Shown: positions 53,087-62,402 of the stretch, in pieces | How the letters are laid out: each line of letters starts with the position of its first letter | Numbering within the stretch: position 1 is the stretch's first letter | Assembly: GCF_023284045.1 (NCBI RefSeq) | Contig: NZ_JAKIKQ010000015.1 | Span: forward strand, 1-64,000 | Origin: Shewanella kaireitica | Lineage (GTDB): Bacteria; Pseudomonadota; Gammaproteobacteria; Enterobacterales; Shewanellaceae | Length of the DNA stretch: 64,000 nucleotides | Reading direction: 5' to 3' | Made by a program: the position numbers and the translations under genes | Notes under the pieces: generated by a model | The model's database searches: none | The model's input: the letters and a program-made list of their open reading frames with translations, nothing else | Told to the model about the DNA's origin: nothing

Positions 53087-55942
53087 ATGCAATTAACTCG
53101 CAAATCCAACGCGGCACCTACTGTAGAGAAAAAAACTCTAGGTATTAGCCGTCGTCAATTTATGAAGCATGCTGGTATCACATCTGGTGGTATTGCTGCA
53201 GCTTCGTTACTGGGTACAGGCATGATGCGTAAAGCAGAAGCCAAAGATATCCCACATGATGCACCAACTGAGATCAAGCGTACTGTATGTAGTGCTTGTG
53301 CTGTCGGTTGTGGTTTATACGCAGAAGTACAAAACGGCGTATGGACAGGTCAAGAGCCAGCTTTCGACCACCCATTCAACGCAGGCGGTCACTGTGCTAA
53401 AGGTGCTGCACTACGTGAACATGGTCACGGTGAGAAGCGTCTTAAGTACCCAATGAAACTTGTTGATGGCAAGTGGAAGAAACTATCTTGGGAGCAAGCT
53501 TTTAACGAAGTTGGCGACCAAATGCTAGATATCCGTAAAGAGTCTGGTCCAGATTCACTTTACTTTATGGGTAGTGCTAAGTTCTCGAACGAAGGCTGCT
53601 ACATGTACCGTAAATTTGCGGCTATGTGGGGCACAAACAACGTCGACCACTCTGCACGTATTTGTCACTCTACCACGGTAGCCGGTGTTGCTAACACTTG
53701 GGGTTACGGTGCGCAAACTAACTCTTTCAACGATATCCAGAATGCGAACGCAATCTTCTTCATCGGTGCAAACCCGGCTGAAGCGCATCCAGTTGCGATG
53801 CAGCATATCTTGATCGCGAAAGAGAAAAACAACGCGAAGATTATTGTTGTTGATCCACGCTTCTCACGTACTGCAGCGCACGCTGACCTACATTGTGGTC
53901 TACGTCCTGGTACTGATATTCCATTCATCTACGGTATGCTTTGGCATATCTTCGAAAACGGTTGGGAAGATAAGACATTTATCGAGCAACGTGTATTCGA
54001 AATGGAATCAATTCGCGAAGAAGTGAAGAAATTCCCACCTAAAGAAGTGGCGAACATCACAGGTTGTAGCGAAGAAGAAGTTTACCAAGCAGCTAAGATG
54101 ATGGCCGATAACCGTCCAGGTACTGTTGTTTGGTGTATGGGTGGTACTCAGCATCACGTGGGTAATGCTAACACTCGTGCTTACTGTATCCTTCAATTAG
54201 CGCTAGGTAACATGGGCGTTAAAGGCGGCGGAACAAACATTTTCCGTGGTCACGATAACGTACAGGGCGCAACTGACTTAGGTCTATTGTTCGATACGCT
54301 ACCTGGTTACTACGGTCTTAAGACGGGTTCTTGGAAACATTGGAGCCACGTTTGGGATCTAGAATTTGATTGGGTTAAGAACCGCTTCGATCAAAACGAA
54401 TACTTAGGTCGCGTTCCAATGAACACCCCTGGTATTCCTTGTTCTCGCTGGCATGACGGTGTTTTAGAAACGCCTGAAAAACTAGCGCAGAAAGATCGCG
54501 TTCGTATGGCATTCTTCTGGGGCCAATCAGTTAACACTGAAACTCGTCAACGTGATGTGCGTGAAGCACTAGACAAGATGGACACTGTAGTTGTTGTGGA
54601 TCCTTTCCCAACAATGGCGGGTGTTATGCATCGTCGTCAAAATGGTGTTTACCTGCTACCGGCTGCTACTCAGTTTGAAACTGAAGGTTCAGTATCTAAC
54701 TCTGGCCGTAGCCAGCAGTGGCGCGAGAAGGTTATCGAGCCATTATTCGAATCTAAAACTGACCTTGAGATTATGTACCGTCTTTCTCAAAAGCTTGGTT
54801 TTGCTGATGAATACACTAAGCGTATCGCTAAAGATGCAAATGATGTACTTGTGATTGAAGACATTACTCGCGAAATTAACCGCGGTATGTGGACAATTGG
54901 TATGACAGGTCAAAGCCCAGAGCGTCTTAAAATGCACACCCAAAACTGGGGTACATTTAGCAACAAGACTCTTGAAGCTGCAGGGGGTCCTGCTAAAGGT
55001 GACACTTACGGTCTACCTTGGCCTTGTTGGGGTACACCAGAGCAGAAGCATCCTGGTACTCAAATTCTGTATAACACACATAAGCATGTGCTTGAGGGTG
55101 GTGGTAACTTCCGTGCTCGTTACGGTGTGGAATACAAAGGTGAGAACTTACTTGCTGAAGGTAGTTTCTCTAAAGGCGCCGAAATCCAAGACGGTTACCC
55201 AGAATTCACCGCTGATATGCTTAAGCAACTTGGCTGGTGGGATGACTTAACAGCGGCTGAGAAAGCAGAAGCTGAAGGTAGAAACTGGAAGACCGATATC
55301 TCTGGTGGTATCCAACGTGTTGCTATGAAGCACGGTTGTATCCCATACGGTAACGCTAAAGCGCGTTGTATTGTTTGGACTTTCCCTGACCAAGTACCTG
55401 TTCACCGTGAGCCGCTTTACACGCCACGTCGTGATCTTGTGTCTAAGTACCCAACATATGACGATATGCAAGTTCATCGTCTACCGACGCTGTACAAGTC
55501 AATCCAAGAGAAAGACACTGCAGCTAAGTACCCACTAGGCCTGACTTCTGGTCGTCTAGTAGAGTATGAAGGTGGTGGTGAAGAGTCTCGTTCAAACCCA
55601 TGGTTGGCTGAACTTCAACAAGAGATGTTTGTTGAAATGAACCCTGCTGATGCGGCTGATCGCGCAATCCGCGACGGAGACACAGTATGGTTAGAAGGTG
55701 CTGAAGGTGGTCGTATTAAGATCAAGGCAATGGTCACTCCACGCGTTAAGCCTGGTGTAACTTGGATGCCTTACCACTTCGCGGGTGAGATGCACGGTGA
55801 AAGCCTTGCGCCTAATTACCCTGAAGGCACTGTTCCTTACGTTATCGGTGAATCAGCTAACACTGCATTGACTTATGGTTATGACCCTGTGACGCAGATG
55901 CAGGAAACCAAGGCATCGCTTTGTCAGATCGTTAAAGCGTAA
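53087..55942 (+). CDS. fdhA: formate dehydrogenase catalytic subunit, copy 2 (Cys type)
   Basis: This 951-residue protein has the same architecture as copy 1: Tat signal (SRRQFMK), 4Fe-4S Cys68/71/75/103 and Mo-ligand Cys193 in HSARICHSTTVAG. Copy 2 differs from copy 1 mostly by scattered substitutions (for example SACAVGC for SHCSVGC and a one-residue insertion near KEKNNAK). Codons are strongly skewed to common ones (CGT, GGT, CTA/CTT), suggesting high expression. RBS AGGAG before ATG 53087. Confidence 0.95.
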   Translation: MQLTRKSNAAPTVEKKTLGISRRQFMKHAGITSGGIAAASLLGTGMMRKAEAKDIPHDAPTEIKRTVCSACAVGCGLYAEVQNGVWTGQEPAFDHPFNAGGHCAKGAALREHGHGEKRLKYPMKLVDGKWKKLSWEQAFNEVGDQMLDIRKESGPDSLYFMGSAKFSNEGCYMYRKFAAMWGTNNVDHSARICHSTTVAGVANTWGYGAQTNSFNDIQNANAIFFIGANPAEAHPVAMQHILIAKEKNNAKIIVVDPRFSRTAAHADLHCGLRPGTDIPFIYGMLWHIFENGWEDKTFIEQRVFEMESIREEVKKFPPKEVANITGCSEEEVYQAAKMMADNRPGTVVWCMGGTQHHVGNANTRAYCILQLALGNMGVKGGGTNIFRGHDNVQGATDLGLLFDTLPGYYGLKTGSWKHWSHVWDLEFDWVKNRFDQNEYLGRVPMNTPGIPCSRWHDGVLETPEKLAQKDRVRMAFFWGQSVNTETRQRDVREALDKMDTVVVVDPFPTMAGVMHRRQNGVYLLPAATQFETEGSVSNSGRSQQWREKVIEPLFESKTDLEIMYRLSQKLGFADEYTKRIAKDANDVLVIEDITREINRGMWTIGMTGQSPERLKMHTQNWGTFSNKTLEAAGGPAKGDTYGLPWPCWGTPEQKHPGTQILYNTHKHVLEGGGNFRARYGVEYKGENLLAEGSFSKGAEIQDGYPEFTADMLKQLGWWDDLTAAEKAEAEGRNWKTDISGGIQRVAMKHGCIPYGNAKARCIVWTFPDQVPVHREPLYTPRRDLVSKYPTYDDMQVHRLPTLYKSIQEKDTAAKYPLGLTSGRLVEYEGGGEESRSNPWLAELQQEMFVEMNPADAADRAIRDGDTVWLEGAEGGRIKIKAMVTPRVKPGVTWMPYHFAGEMHGESLAPNYPEGTVPYVIGESANTALTYGYDPVTQMQETKASLCQIVKA

Positions 55943-55971
55943 TTGCAGAATTAGCTAGGAGAATTGCCAGA

Positions 55972-56541
55972 ATGGCTACAATGAAATTTTTATGTGATAC
56001 CAAGCGCTGCATCGAGTGTAACGGTTGTGTCACAGCATGTAAGAACGAAAACGACTCTGCTCTTGAGTGGGGAATTCAACGTCGTCGCGTAGTGACTATT
56101 AATGATGGTGAGAAAGGCGAAGCGTCTATCTCAGTAGCATGTATGCACTGTAGCGATGCACCTTGTATGGCTGTTTGTCCTGCAAACTGTTTCTACAAGA
56201 CCGAAGACGGCATTGTACTGCACGACAAAGATACTTGTATCGGTTGTGGTTACTGTCTATATGCTTGCCCATTTGGTGCGCCTCAGTTCCCTCAAGGCGG
56301 CGCATTTGGTGCTCGCGGTAAGATGGACAAGTGTACTTTCTGTGCTGGTGGTCCTGAAGAGAACCATTCTGACGCAGAGCGTCAGAAGTACGGTGCAAAC
56401 CGTGTTGCAGAAGGCAAGCTACCTATGTGTGCCGAACTGTGTGCAACTAAGTCGCTACTAGCGGGTGATGCTGAAATTGTTTCTGCAATCTTCCGTGAGC
56501 GTGTTGCATACCGTGGTTCTAAAAACGCAATCTGGGGTTAA
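55972..56541 (+). CDS. fdhB: formate dehydrogenase Fe-S subunit, copy 2
   Basis: The 189-residue paralogue of the subunit at 50597 has all four Cys groups conserved (CIECNGC, CMHCSDAPC, CIGCGYCLYAC, CTFCAGG/CAELC). It lacks the six-residue C-terminal tail of copy 1. AGGAG precedes ATG 55972. It follows fdhA copy 2 by 29 bp. Confidence 0.95.
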   Translation: MATMKFLCDTKRCIECNGCVTACKNENDSALEWGIQRRRVVTINDGEKGEASISVACMHCSDAPCMAVCPANCFYKTEDGIVLHDKDTCIGCGYCLYACPFGAPQFPQGGAFGARGKMDKCTFCAGGPEENHSDAERQKYGANRVAEGKLPMCAELCATKSLLAGDAEIVSAIFRERVAYRGSKNAIWG

Positions 56542-56622
56542 TTAACTTAGGTTAATAACTTCCAAACCTACTGCTTGTTGGCTCAATTCATTGGGCCAAC
56601 GGGGAGTAACAGAGGACGTATT

Positions 56623-57606
56623 ATGAACAAATGGTTTAAACAGATAGGTATTGCGATTGCACTGTTATTCAGTGTTACTGCATTTGCCCATGATGGTGCT
56701 GAGCACACGCATGACGGACAAGCAACTGAAGGCCAAATTTGGTCGCAGTTAAAAGCCGGTGCTGAAGGTCGTACAACTTCAACAAGTGAGTTCCACGCTC
56801 AGCCAATCAACACCTATGACTTACGTGTTCTTGAACTGCGTAGTGATATTCTTGCTCCAGCGTTAATGGCTGCCCTTTTCGGCATGATCATTATCTTTGT
56901 ACTGTTTATCAAAGTGAACGGCATCTCTAAGTTGCACGGTGGCTTCTCAGGTAAACTGGTATATCGTTGGTCTAAGTTTGACGTGTCTATTCACTGGTTG
57001 GGTGCTATTCCGTGTCTGCTATTGATTTTGACCGGCTTAACACTGCTTGCTGGACGTTTCTTCTTCCAGCCTTATATTGGTGAAGGTCTTTGGTCTAACC
57101 TAGTCTACGCTGCGAAGCAGGTGCATGACATCATGGCGATTCCGTTCATGATTGGTTGGGCGTTGATGACTGTACTTTGGGCTAAAAACCAATTGCCTAA
57201 AATGTACGACATCAAGTGGATGATGGTTGTTGGTGGTTACATCAACTTCGGTCCATTCAAAGGCAAGCATCCAGATGCTGGTTTTGCTAACGCTGGTGAG
57301 AAATTATGGTTCTGGGCTTTTGCTGTATTTGGTCTAGTGATCTCTGCGTCAGGTATGTTGCTACTATTCCCGAACTTGTTCGAGCCTAGCCGCACATTAA
57401 GCCTGATTGCACTGATCCTTCACTCTGTCAGCGCTATCATCATTACAGCTTTCTCAATCGTACATATCTTTATGGCTACGGTTATGTCTGAAGGCGGTAT
57501 GGAATGTATGGTTTCTGGTTACTGTGATGAAACTTGGGCAAGCCAACACCATAATCTTTGGTTCGATGAGATCAAAGAGAACGGAACACTTAAATATAAA
57601 GAGTAA
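56623..57606 (+). CDS. fdhC: formate dehydrogenase cytochrome b subunit, copy 2
   Basis: The 327-residue paralogue of the protein at 51235. It has a signal peptide (FKQIGIAIALLFSVTAFA) and a short His-containing periplasmic segment (HDGAEHTHDG), then one helix and the four-helix cytochrome b domain (IHWLGAIPC, QVHDIMAIP, VHIFMATVMSEGGMECM). The N-terminal periplasmic part diverges most from copy 1. ATG 56623 follows AGAGGA; sixteen further in-frame codons upstream are probably not translated. Confidence 0.93.
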   Translation: MNKWFKQIGIAIALLFSVTAFAHDGAEHTHDGQATEGQIWSQLKAGAEGRTTSTSEFHAQPINTYDLRVLELRSDILAPALMAALFGMIIIFVLFIKVNGISKLHGGFSGKLVYRWSKFDVSIHWLGAIPCLLLILTGLTLLAGRFFFQPYIGEGLWSNLVYAAKQVHDIMAIPFMIGWALMTVLWAKNQLPKMYDIKWMMVVGGYINFGPFKGKHPDAGFANAGEKLWFWAFAVFGLVISASGMLLLFPNLFEPSRTLSLIALILHSVSAIIITAFSIVHIFMATVMSEGGMECMVSGYCDETWASQHHNLWFDEIKENGTLKYKE

Positions 57607-57635
57607 TCTTTTGAGTATTTAAGGCTTGATCTGCA

Positions 57636-57670
57636 AACACCTCAGTCGATTTAATCACTGAGGTGTTTTT
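57636..57670 (+). terminator. terminator of the second fdh operon
   Basis: AACACCTCAGT and ACTGAGGTGTT pair perfectly around a ten-base loop, followed by TTTTG. Confidence 0.85.
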
Positions 57671-57885
57671 GTATGTGGCGTATTAATATTAGTACTGTCT
57701 ATTTTATGAGCCTTTGCTAAAGTATGACTTACTTAACAAAAAGCTATACATTTCCTTGATAGGAAACGGTAACTTATAACCAAATCACGTTTTGGGGTGA
57801 TTTAAAGTGTTAATTTTGCTCTCCGCTGGTTCAATTCGTTCAGCCTCATTTTAATTTTGAACAGCCATCTTTGATAGGAAACTTT

Positions 57886-59214
57886 ATGTCTTCAATTATT
57901 TTGCCTGATAGTGCTCAACCTTATAACGCCAATATCACTACACCTGATTGGATGATTAGTGGTATGGAAAAGGTGATGCAGTTCTATGTGGACCGCAATC
58001 TAAGGCTAGATACTATTTCTGCTGAGATGATGCCGAATCCAGTAGAAGGTAAGAAATACATGCTGTATGCCCATGTTCCTTTCTGTCATACCTTGTGCTC
58101 ATTTTGTACTTTCCACCGTTTCCTATTTAAGGAAGATAAGGCGCGCGCTTACTTTATCTCTTTACGTAAAGAGATGGATATGGTGAAAGCCTTAGGTTAT
58201 GACTTTGAGTCTATGTATATCGGTGGTGGCACCACCACGGTATTGGAAGATGAACTAGCACGCACTATTGAGCATGCTAAAAAACTATTCCCAAGTATCA
58301 AAGAGGTTTCTTGTGAATCAGATCCACAGCACTTAGACAGTGATGGCTTTAAACAGCTTGAAGGCTTAGTTGACCGTATGTCTATTGGCGTACAAAGCTT
58401 CAATGATGACATTCTTACCATGACTGACCGAATCGAAAAGTTTGGTTCAGGACAACAGACATTTGATAAAATCATGGCAGCTAAAGAGCTGTTTCCAATT
58501 ATCAACGTCGATCTTATTTTTGGCTTTAGAGGCCAGACTGACGAAGTGATCCAGCAAGACCTCGATATGGCATCTAGGCTCGATCCACGTCAAATTACCA
58601 CTTACCCACTGATGATTACTCACCAGACTCGTAAGAGCGTGAAGGGCAAACTTGCTGCTCCTCATGGTGATATGGTGCGTCAATATCGTCAAATTCTAAA
58701 TAGCTTGAATGGGCAGTACAACCAACTTTCAGCTTGGGCTTTTGGTAAAACCAATGACGAAGGCTTTGATGAGTATGTAATTGATTATGATGAATACTTA
58801 GGTGTAGGCTCTGGTTCATTTAGTTTCTTGGATGACACGCTTTATGTTAATACTTTCTCTTTGAAAAAGTATCAAGAGCGGGTTGCTAGTGGTCATATGG
58901 GGGTTGAGCAGCAGAAGAATTATGGTCGTAAAGAGGTGATGCAATATCGTTTCTTACTCGGTATGTTCTCTGGCCGACTTTCACGTAAGTATTTCCGCGA
59001 AACCTTTGGCGTTAATCTTGATACTGCACTCTTTAAAGAGATGACCTCAATGAAAGCGATTGGTGCGATCAAGAATGATCCGATGGATCCTGACAACCTT
59101 ATTGTTACCGATAACGGCAAGATGATGGGTTTGTTGATGATGAAAGAGTTTTACTCTGGTATGGATAACGTCCGCGCTCAGCTACGCAAACCACTTCAAG
59201 AGAGTGATATGTAG
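57886..59214 (+). CDS. radical-SAM coproporphyrinogen-oxidase-family protein (HemN/HemW/ChuW-like)
   Basis: The 442-residue radical-SAM protein has the cluster motif CHTLCSFC and the SAM-binding IGGGTTTVL. IGVQSFNDDIL and DLIFGFRGQT are typical of the HemN superfamily. After the third Cys comes TF, not a fourth Cys as in true HemN (CxxxCxxCxC), so coproporphyrinogen oxidase activity should not be assumed. It may be nearer to HemW haem chaperones or to ChuW/HutW-type haem-degrading enzymes. AGGA precedes ATG 57886 by 7 bases; five codons upstream are left out. Placed after the haem-containing fdh operon, but separated by a terminator. Confidence 0.85.
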   Translation: MSSIILPDSAQPYNANITTPDWMISGMEKVMQFYVDRNLRLDTISAEMMPNPVEGKKYMLYAHVPFCHTLCSFCTFHRFLFKEDKARAYFISLRKEMDMVKALGYDFESMYIGGGTTTVLEDELARTIEHAKKLFPSIKEVSCESDPQHLDSDGFKQLEGLVDRMSIGVQSFNDDILTMTDRIEKFGSGQQTFDKIMAAKELFPIINVDLIFGFRGQTDEVIQQDLDMASRLDPRQITTYPLMITHQTRKSVKGKLAAPHGDMVRQYRQILNSLNGQYNQLSAWAFGKTNDEGFDEYVIDYDEYLGVGSGSFSFLDDTLYVNTFSLKKYQERVASGHMGVEQQKNYGRKEVMQYRFLLGMFSGRLSRKYFRETFGVNLDTALFKEMTSMKAIGAIKNDPMDPDNLIVTDNGKMMGLLMMKEFYSGMDNVRAQLRKPLQESDM

Positions 59215-59311
59215 GTGGAGTGCTAACCTACAAGGCTGTAGTTCTTTAGGGAACAAAATTGTTAGCGGTAAATACAGCGATGTATTTGCTGCTTTTTTGT
59301 ATGCCAACCGA

Positions 59312-59491
59312 TTATTCTTGCAATGCAATTTGCTGCTCTAACTTGGCGATATCCTCCCTGATTTGTACGATATAGGTATCGGTATACTGCATCTTTTCAA
59401 ACTCATAAAGGCAGGCTTTATAGCGTTTTAGACGAGTCTCGAGCGGTTCTTGGAACTCCGTGAGTTCATCCATACTAATAATTGAGTCCAT
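59312..59491 (-). CDS. small helical protein of unknown function
   Basis: A 59-residue frame (ATG at 59491, TAA at 59312) has a good AGGA ribosome site 7 bases upstream. It encodes MDSIISMDELTEFQEPLETR, then LKRYKACLYEFEKMQYTDTY and a C-terminal IVQIREDIAKLEQQIALQE. The end looks like a short coiled coil. It has one Cys, no signal peptide and no membrane segment. No family was recognised. It is convergent with the radical-SAM gene. Confidence 0.65.
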   Translation of the reverse strand: MDSIISMDELTEFQEPLETRLKRYKACLYEFEKMQYTDTYIVQIREDIAKLEQQIALQE

Positions 59492-59843
59492 TCAACTATC
59501 CTATTACGTTGGGATGCCACCATAATACACAGCTACGCTGCGATCAGGCCTATAACTGTAAGTATAGTTAAAACGACTGAGTTAGCAGAAAAGTTTGATA
59601 AAACTTAAATACTAGTACTTTCTGCTGCTTAGAGCATCAATGAGTGTTGATGCTTAGCTGAAGCTATCTTGTTGCGCACAAGGTTTTGAGATATATCTCA
59701 CAAGAAAAGGTGGATAATCACATTGAATGATGAGGGGCGTAATCGGTTACGATGATATAAAAATTAAAGAGAGCGGCATATCACTTGGCGCGCCAATATA
59801 AATCTCTTACTATCAAGTTATCGCATGCTAATACTGAGTCGTC
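59492..59843. other. intergenic region upstream of the PfkB kinase gene
   Basis: About 350 bp between divergent genes. AGCATCAA-TGAGTG-TTGATGCT (59633-59654) is a perfect 8-bp hairpin without a T-run; it could be an operator. The rest is AT-rich and must contain the promoters of both genes. No RNA gene was recognised. Confidence 0.4.
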
Positions 59844-60683
59844 ATGGCTAATATTTTACTTGTTGCAAACTTAAACAGTGATCGTATTTTTAACCTCAAT
59901 AAGCCACTAAAAACGGGTGGTCGCTTTCATTATAAAGATGGTGGTCAGCGGCTAGGTGGTGGCGGTGCGAATACTGGTATTGGCCTTGTTTGGGCTGGGC
60001 ACCAAGTGACCTTAGTGACAGAGGTTGGTCGCGATGAAGTTGGAGATTGGTTGCTAGCTGAGGCAAGCACTCAAGGGATAAACTGTAGTCTGATCCAGCG
60101 TCGATCTGGGGCAACCAATGAGATGTTATTGATGATGACTCCTGATGGAGAGCGCACCATTATACGTCCTGAACGTCCTATCTTTGAACTACCTATTCCG
60201 CCCAAATGGGATACGGTAGATGCGTTTTATATTAACTCATCTTCTGAAGGTGCTGCTAGTTGGGCCAAAACTGCGATTGAACATTGTTGGGTAGTGGCTC
60301 AGCTTGCTAAAGATGAGCGAGCTAGACCTTGTCATATTCTATTGGCGTCACTCAGTGACATGCAGGGACGCTGTGAAGTGCCACCGTGGCAGTTTGCGCG
60401 ATCAATTGCCGGGGGGAGTTTACAGTATTTTATCGTCACTGATGGCGAAAATGGCGCAACATTATATAGCGAGAAACAGCAGCAGCTCGTTGCGGCGCTA
60501 CCAAGCCGTGTTGTCGATACTACAGGTGCTGGAGACGCTTATGCTGCTGGGCTTATCAATGGCTTAGTGAATAAGTTGACCATTATTGAATCAATGCATG
60601 AGGCTTCAATCTGGTCTAGCCATGCCGTGGCTTGTGAAAGCTCTATACCCGGAAAGGGATTAAAAGCTTATCTAACGACTTAG
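59844..60683 (+). CDS. PfkB-family sugar/nucleoside kinase
   Basis: A 279-residue ribokinase-like protein with GGQRLGGGGANTGIGLVWAGHQVTLV at the N-terminus and the catalytic VDTTGAGDAYAAGLING. It is shorter than ribokinase (about 309). It phosphorylates a small sugar or nucleoside; the substrate cannot be told from sequence or neighbours. ATG 59844 has no strong ribosome site. Confidence 0.85.
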   Translation: MANILLVANLNSDRIFNLNKPLKTGGRFHYKDGGQRLGGGGANTGIGLVWAGHQVTLVTEVGRDEVGDWLLAEASTQGINCSLIQRRSGATNEMLLMMTPDGERTIIRPERPIFELPIPPKWDTVDAFYINSSSEGAASWAKTAIEHCWVVAQLAKDERARPCHILLASLSDMQGRCEVPPWQFARSIAGGSLQYFIVTDGENGATLYSEKQQQLVAALPSRVVDTTGAGDAYAAGLINGLVNKLTIIESMHEASIWSSHAVACESSIPGKGLKAYLTT

Positions 60684-60934
60684 GACTCAGTAATATTTTT
60701 GTTATCTATATCAAGCCGGTGATTTTAAAAACTAACGATTTACTGCCTGGGATAGTTCTGTGCTGATCTTGCTCTAATTAACTGAAGAGATGGATCATCT
60801 TCAAAAAGTTTCAATGTGCCATATTTGTAATAATCAATGCGGGCAAAGTGCTTTTCGGGTAACATTCACAGTTAATTAACAAGTGCTGCTTGTTTGAGCG
60901 AGTTCAATTATTAATTGTGTGAAGTGAGCGTAGT

Positions 60935-62392
60935 ATGGGTCATAAGGTATGGAACGATAAAAAACGGTTTATCTGGATCTTAACTGTGTTGTTATTAGGT
61001 GCTTTTGTCGTTACCAGTGGCATCAGCTATCAAGTTGCACATGACTCGCTAAGTGAACAGATCGAAGAGAATACCTTACCGCTCACCAGTGATAATATCT
61101 ATTCAGAAATCCAACATGATTTGCTCAAACCCATCTTTATTTCATCTCTAATGGCGCAGGACACTTTCGTGCGTGACTGGACGTTAGAGCAGGAACAAAC
61201 GCCCGAAAAACTGGTGCGTTACCTGAAAGAGATCCAAGACAAATACGGTACCGTAACGAGTTTTTTTGTATCAGAATCAACCCGTAATTATTACCACTCC
61301 AGCGGTGTGCTGAAAAAGATTGATGATATCGATCCCAATGATGCTTGGTACTTCAGGGTGCGCTCACTACCAAAATCTGAGAGTTACGAAGTTAACATTG
61401 ACCAAGACACAGCCGATCGTAATCGTACTGTTATCTATGTCAATTATAAGGTATTCGACTTTGACGGTAACTTTATTGGTATTACCGGCGTAGGCTTGGC
61501 GGTAGAAAGCGTTAAGAAGATGATTGAGCTGTATCAAACACGTTATAACCGCAGCGTATATTTCACTGATAGGCAGGGAAATATCACTTTGCACAGTAAA
61601 GGTTATGCTGGTGGAGATACGTTGCAGAGTACGCCAGGACTTGAGATGTTAGCGACTCGGGTGCTAACCAGTCCAAGTGCTTCTTTTTCTTATCAACGAG
61701 ATGGTAAAACGATCTACCTTAATAGTCGTTTAGTTGCTGATTTCAAATGGTACCTATTGGTAGAGCAGGATGAAACCATGGGTAAGCAGAAGCTGCTGAC
61801 GACCTTCTGGGCAAACTTAGGCGTGAGTATCTTTGTTACGCTGGCCATTTTATTGATTGCCAATCTGACCTTAGGTAAATATCAGCGCAAACTGGAGTTA
61901 ATGGCGTCTACCGATAAGCTTACCGGGGCTGCAAATAGGCAGGCATTTGAGGAGTATTTTAGTCGCTCTTTGGCGCGTTCAGTATTGGACAGTACGCCAA
62001 TGTCGGTGCTGTTAATGGATATTGATCATTTTAAAGCAGTTAATGATCAGCATGGGCATAATATTGGTGATCTGGTGATTAAGACCGTGAGCAACATGCT
62101 TAAAGCGGAGCTCCGTGAGGAGGACTTACTGTGTCGTTGGGGCGGAGAAGAGTTCTTGATTTTGTTGCCTAATATCGATTTAAGCCACGGTTGTGATATT
62201 GCCGAGCGGATTAGAAAATCGGTAGCTGAGCGCCGTATTCATGTTAACGGCTGCGAAATTAACGTGACGATCAGTAGTGGTGTTGCTGAGCACCGGGCAT
62301 CAGAAAAAGCTGAAGAGTTAATTAACAGGGTTGATATCGCACTGTATCAAGCTAAAGAGCAGGGCAGAAATAGAGTGGTACTTTCTTATTAA
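60935..62392 (+). CDS. membrane diguanylate cyclase with periplasmic Cache sensor
   Basis: The 485-residue protein has a transmembrane helix (about 12-33), a periplasmic dCache-like sensor (about 35-285; contains YHSSGVLKKIDDIDPNDAWYFRV and VNYKVFDFDGNFIGITGVGL), a second helix (about 290-312) and a GGDEF domain. The active-site loop reads GGEEF in CRWGGEEFLILL. An RxxD inhibitory site (REED) stands 5 residues before it, so product inhibition is expected. It makes cyclic di-GMP in response to an unknown periplasmic ligand. The GNAT gene follows directly. Confidence 0.93.
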   Translation: MGHKVWNDKKRFIWILTVLLLGAFVVTSGISYQVAHDSLSEQIEENTLPLTSDNIYSEIQHDLLKPIFISSLMAQDTFVRDWTLEQEQTPEKLVRYLKEIQDKYGTVTSFFVSESTRNYYHSSGVLKKIDDIDPNDAWYFRVRSLPKSESYEVNIDQDTADRNRTVIYVNYKVFDFDGNFIGITGVGLAVESVKKMIELYQTRYNRSVYFTDRQGNITLHSKGYAGGDTLQSTPGLEMLATRVLTSPSASFSYQRDGKTIYLNSRLVADFKWYLLVEQDETMGKQKLLTTFWANLGVSIFVTLAILLIANLTLGKYQRKLELMASTDKLTGAANRQAFEEYFSRSLARSVLDSTPMSVLLMDIDHFKAVNDQHGHNIGDLVIKTVSNMLKAELREEDLLCRWGGEEFLILLPNIDLSHGCDIAERIRKSVAERRIHVNGCEINVTISSGVAEHRASEKAEELINRVDIALYQAKEQGRNRVVLSY

Positions 62393-62402
62393 TCCATTGA
62401 TA

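Larger units (their letters stand above)
52871..57606 (+). repeat. second unit of the tandem fdh duplication
   Basis: Copy of the unit at 47488-52245. It differs by a much longer upstream region, absence of the fdhB-fdhC hairpin and a distinct N-terminal region of fdhC. Confidence 0.9.

Noticed and set aside
47721..55942. Selenocysteine (in-frame TGA) in the formate dehydrogenase genes
   Set aside because: Both catalytic subunits have a Cys codon at the metal-ligand position (HSARICHS), and no in-frame TGA or SECIS-like hairpin is needed.
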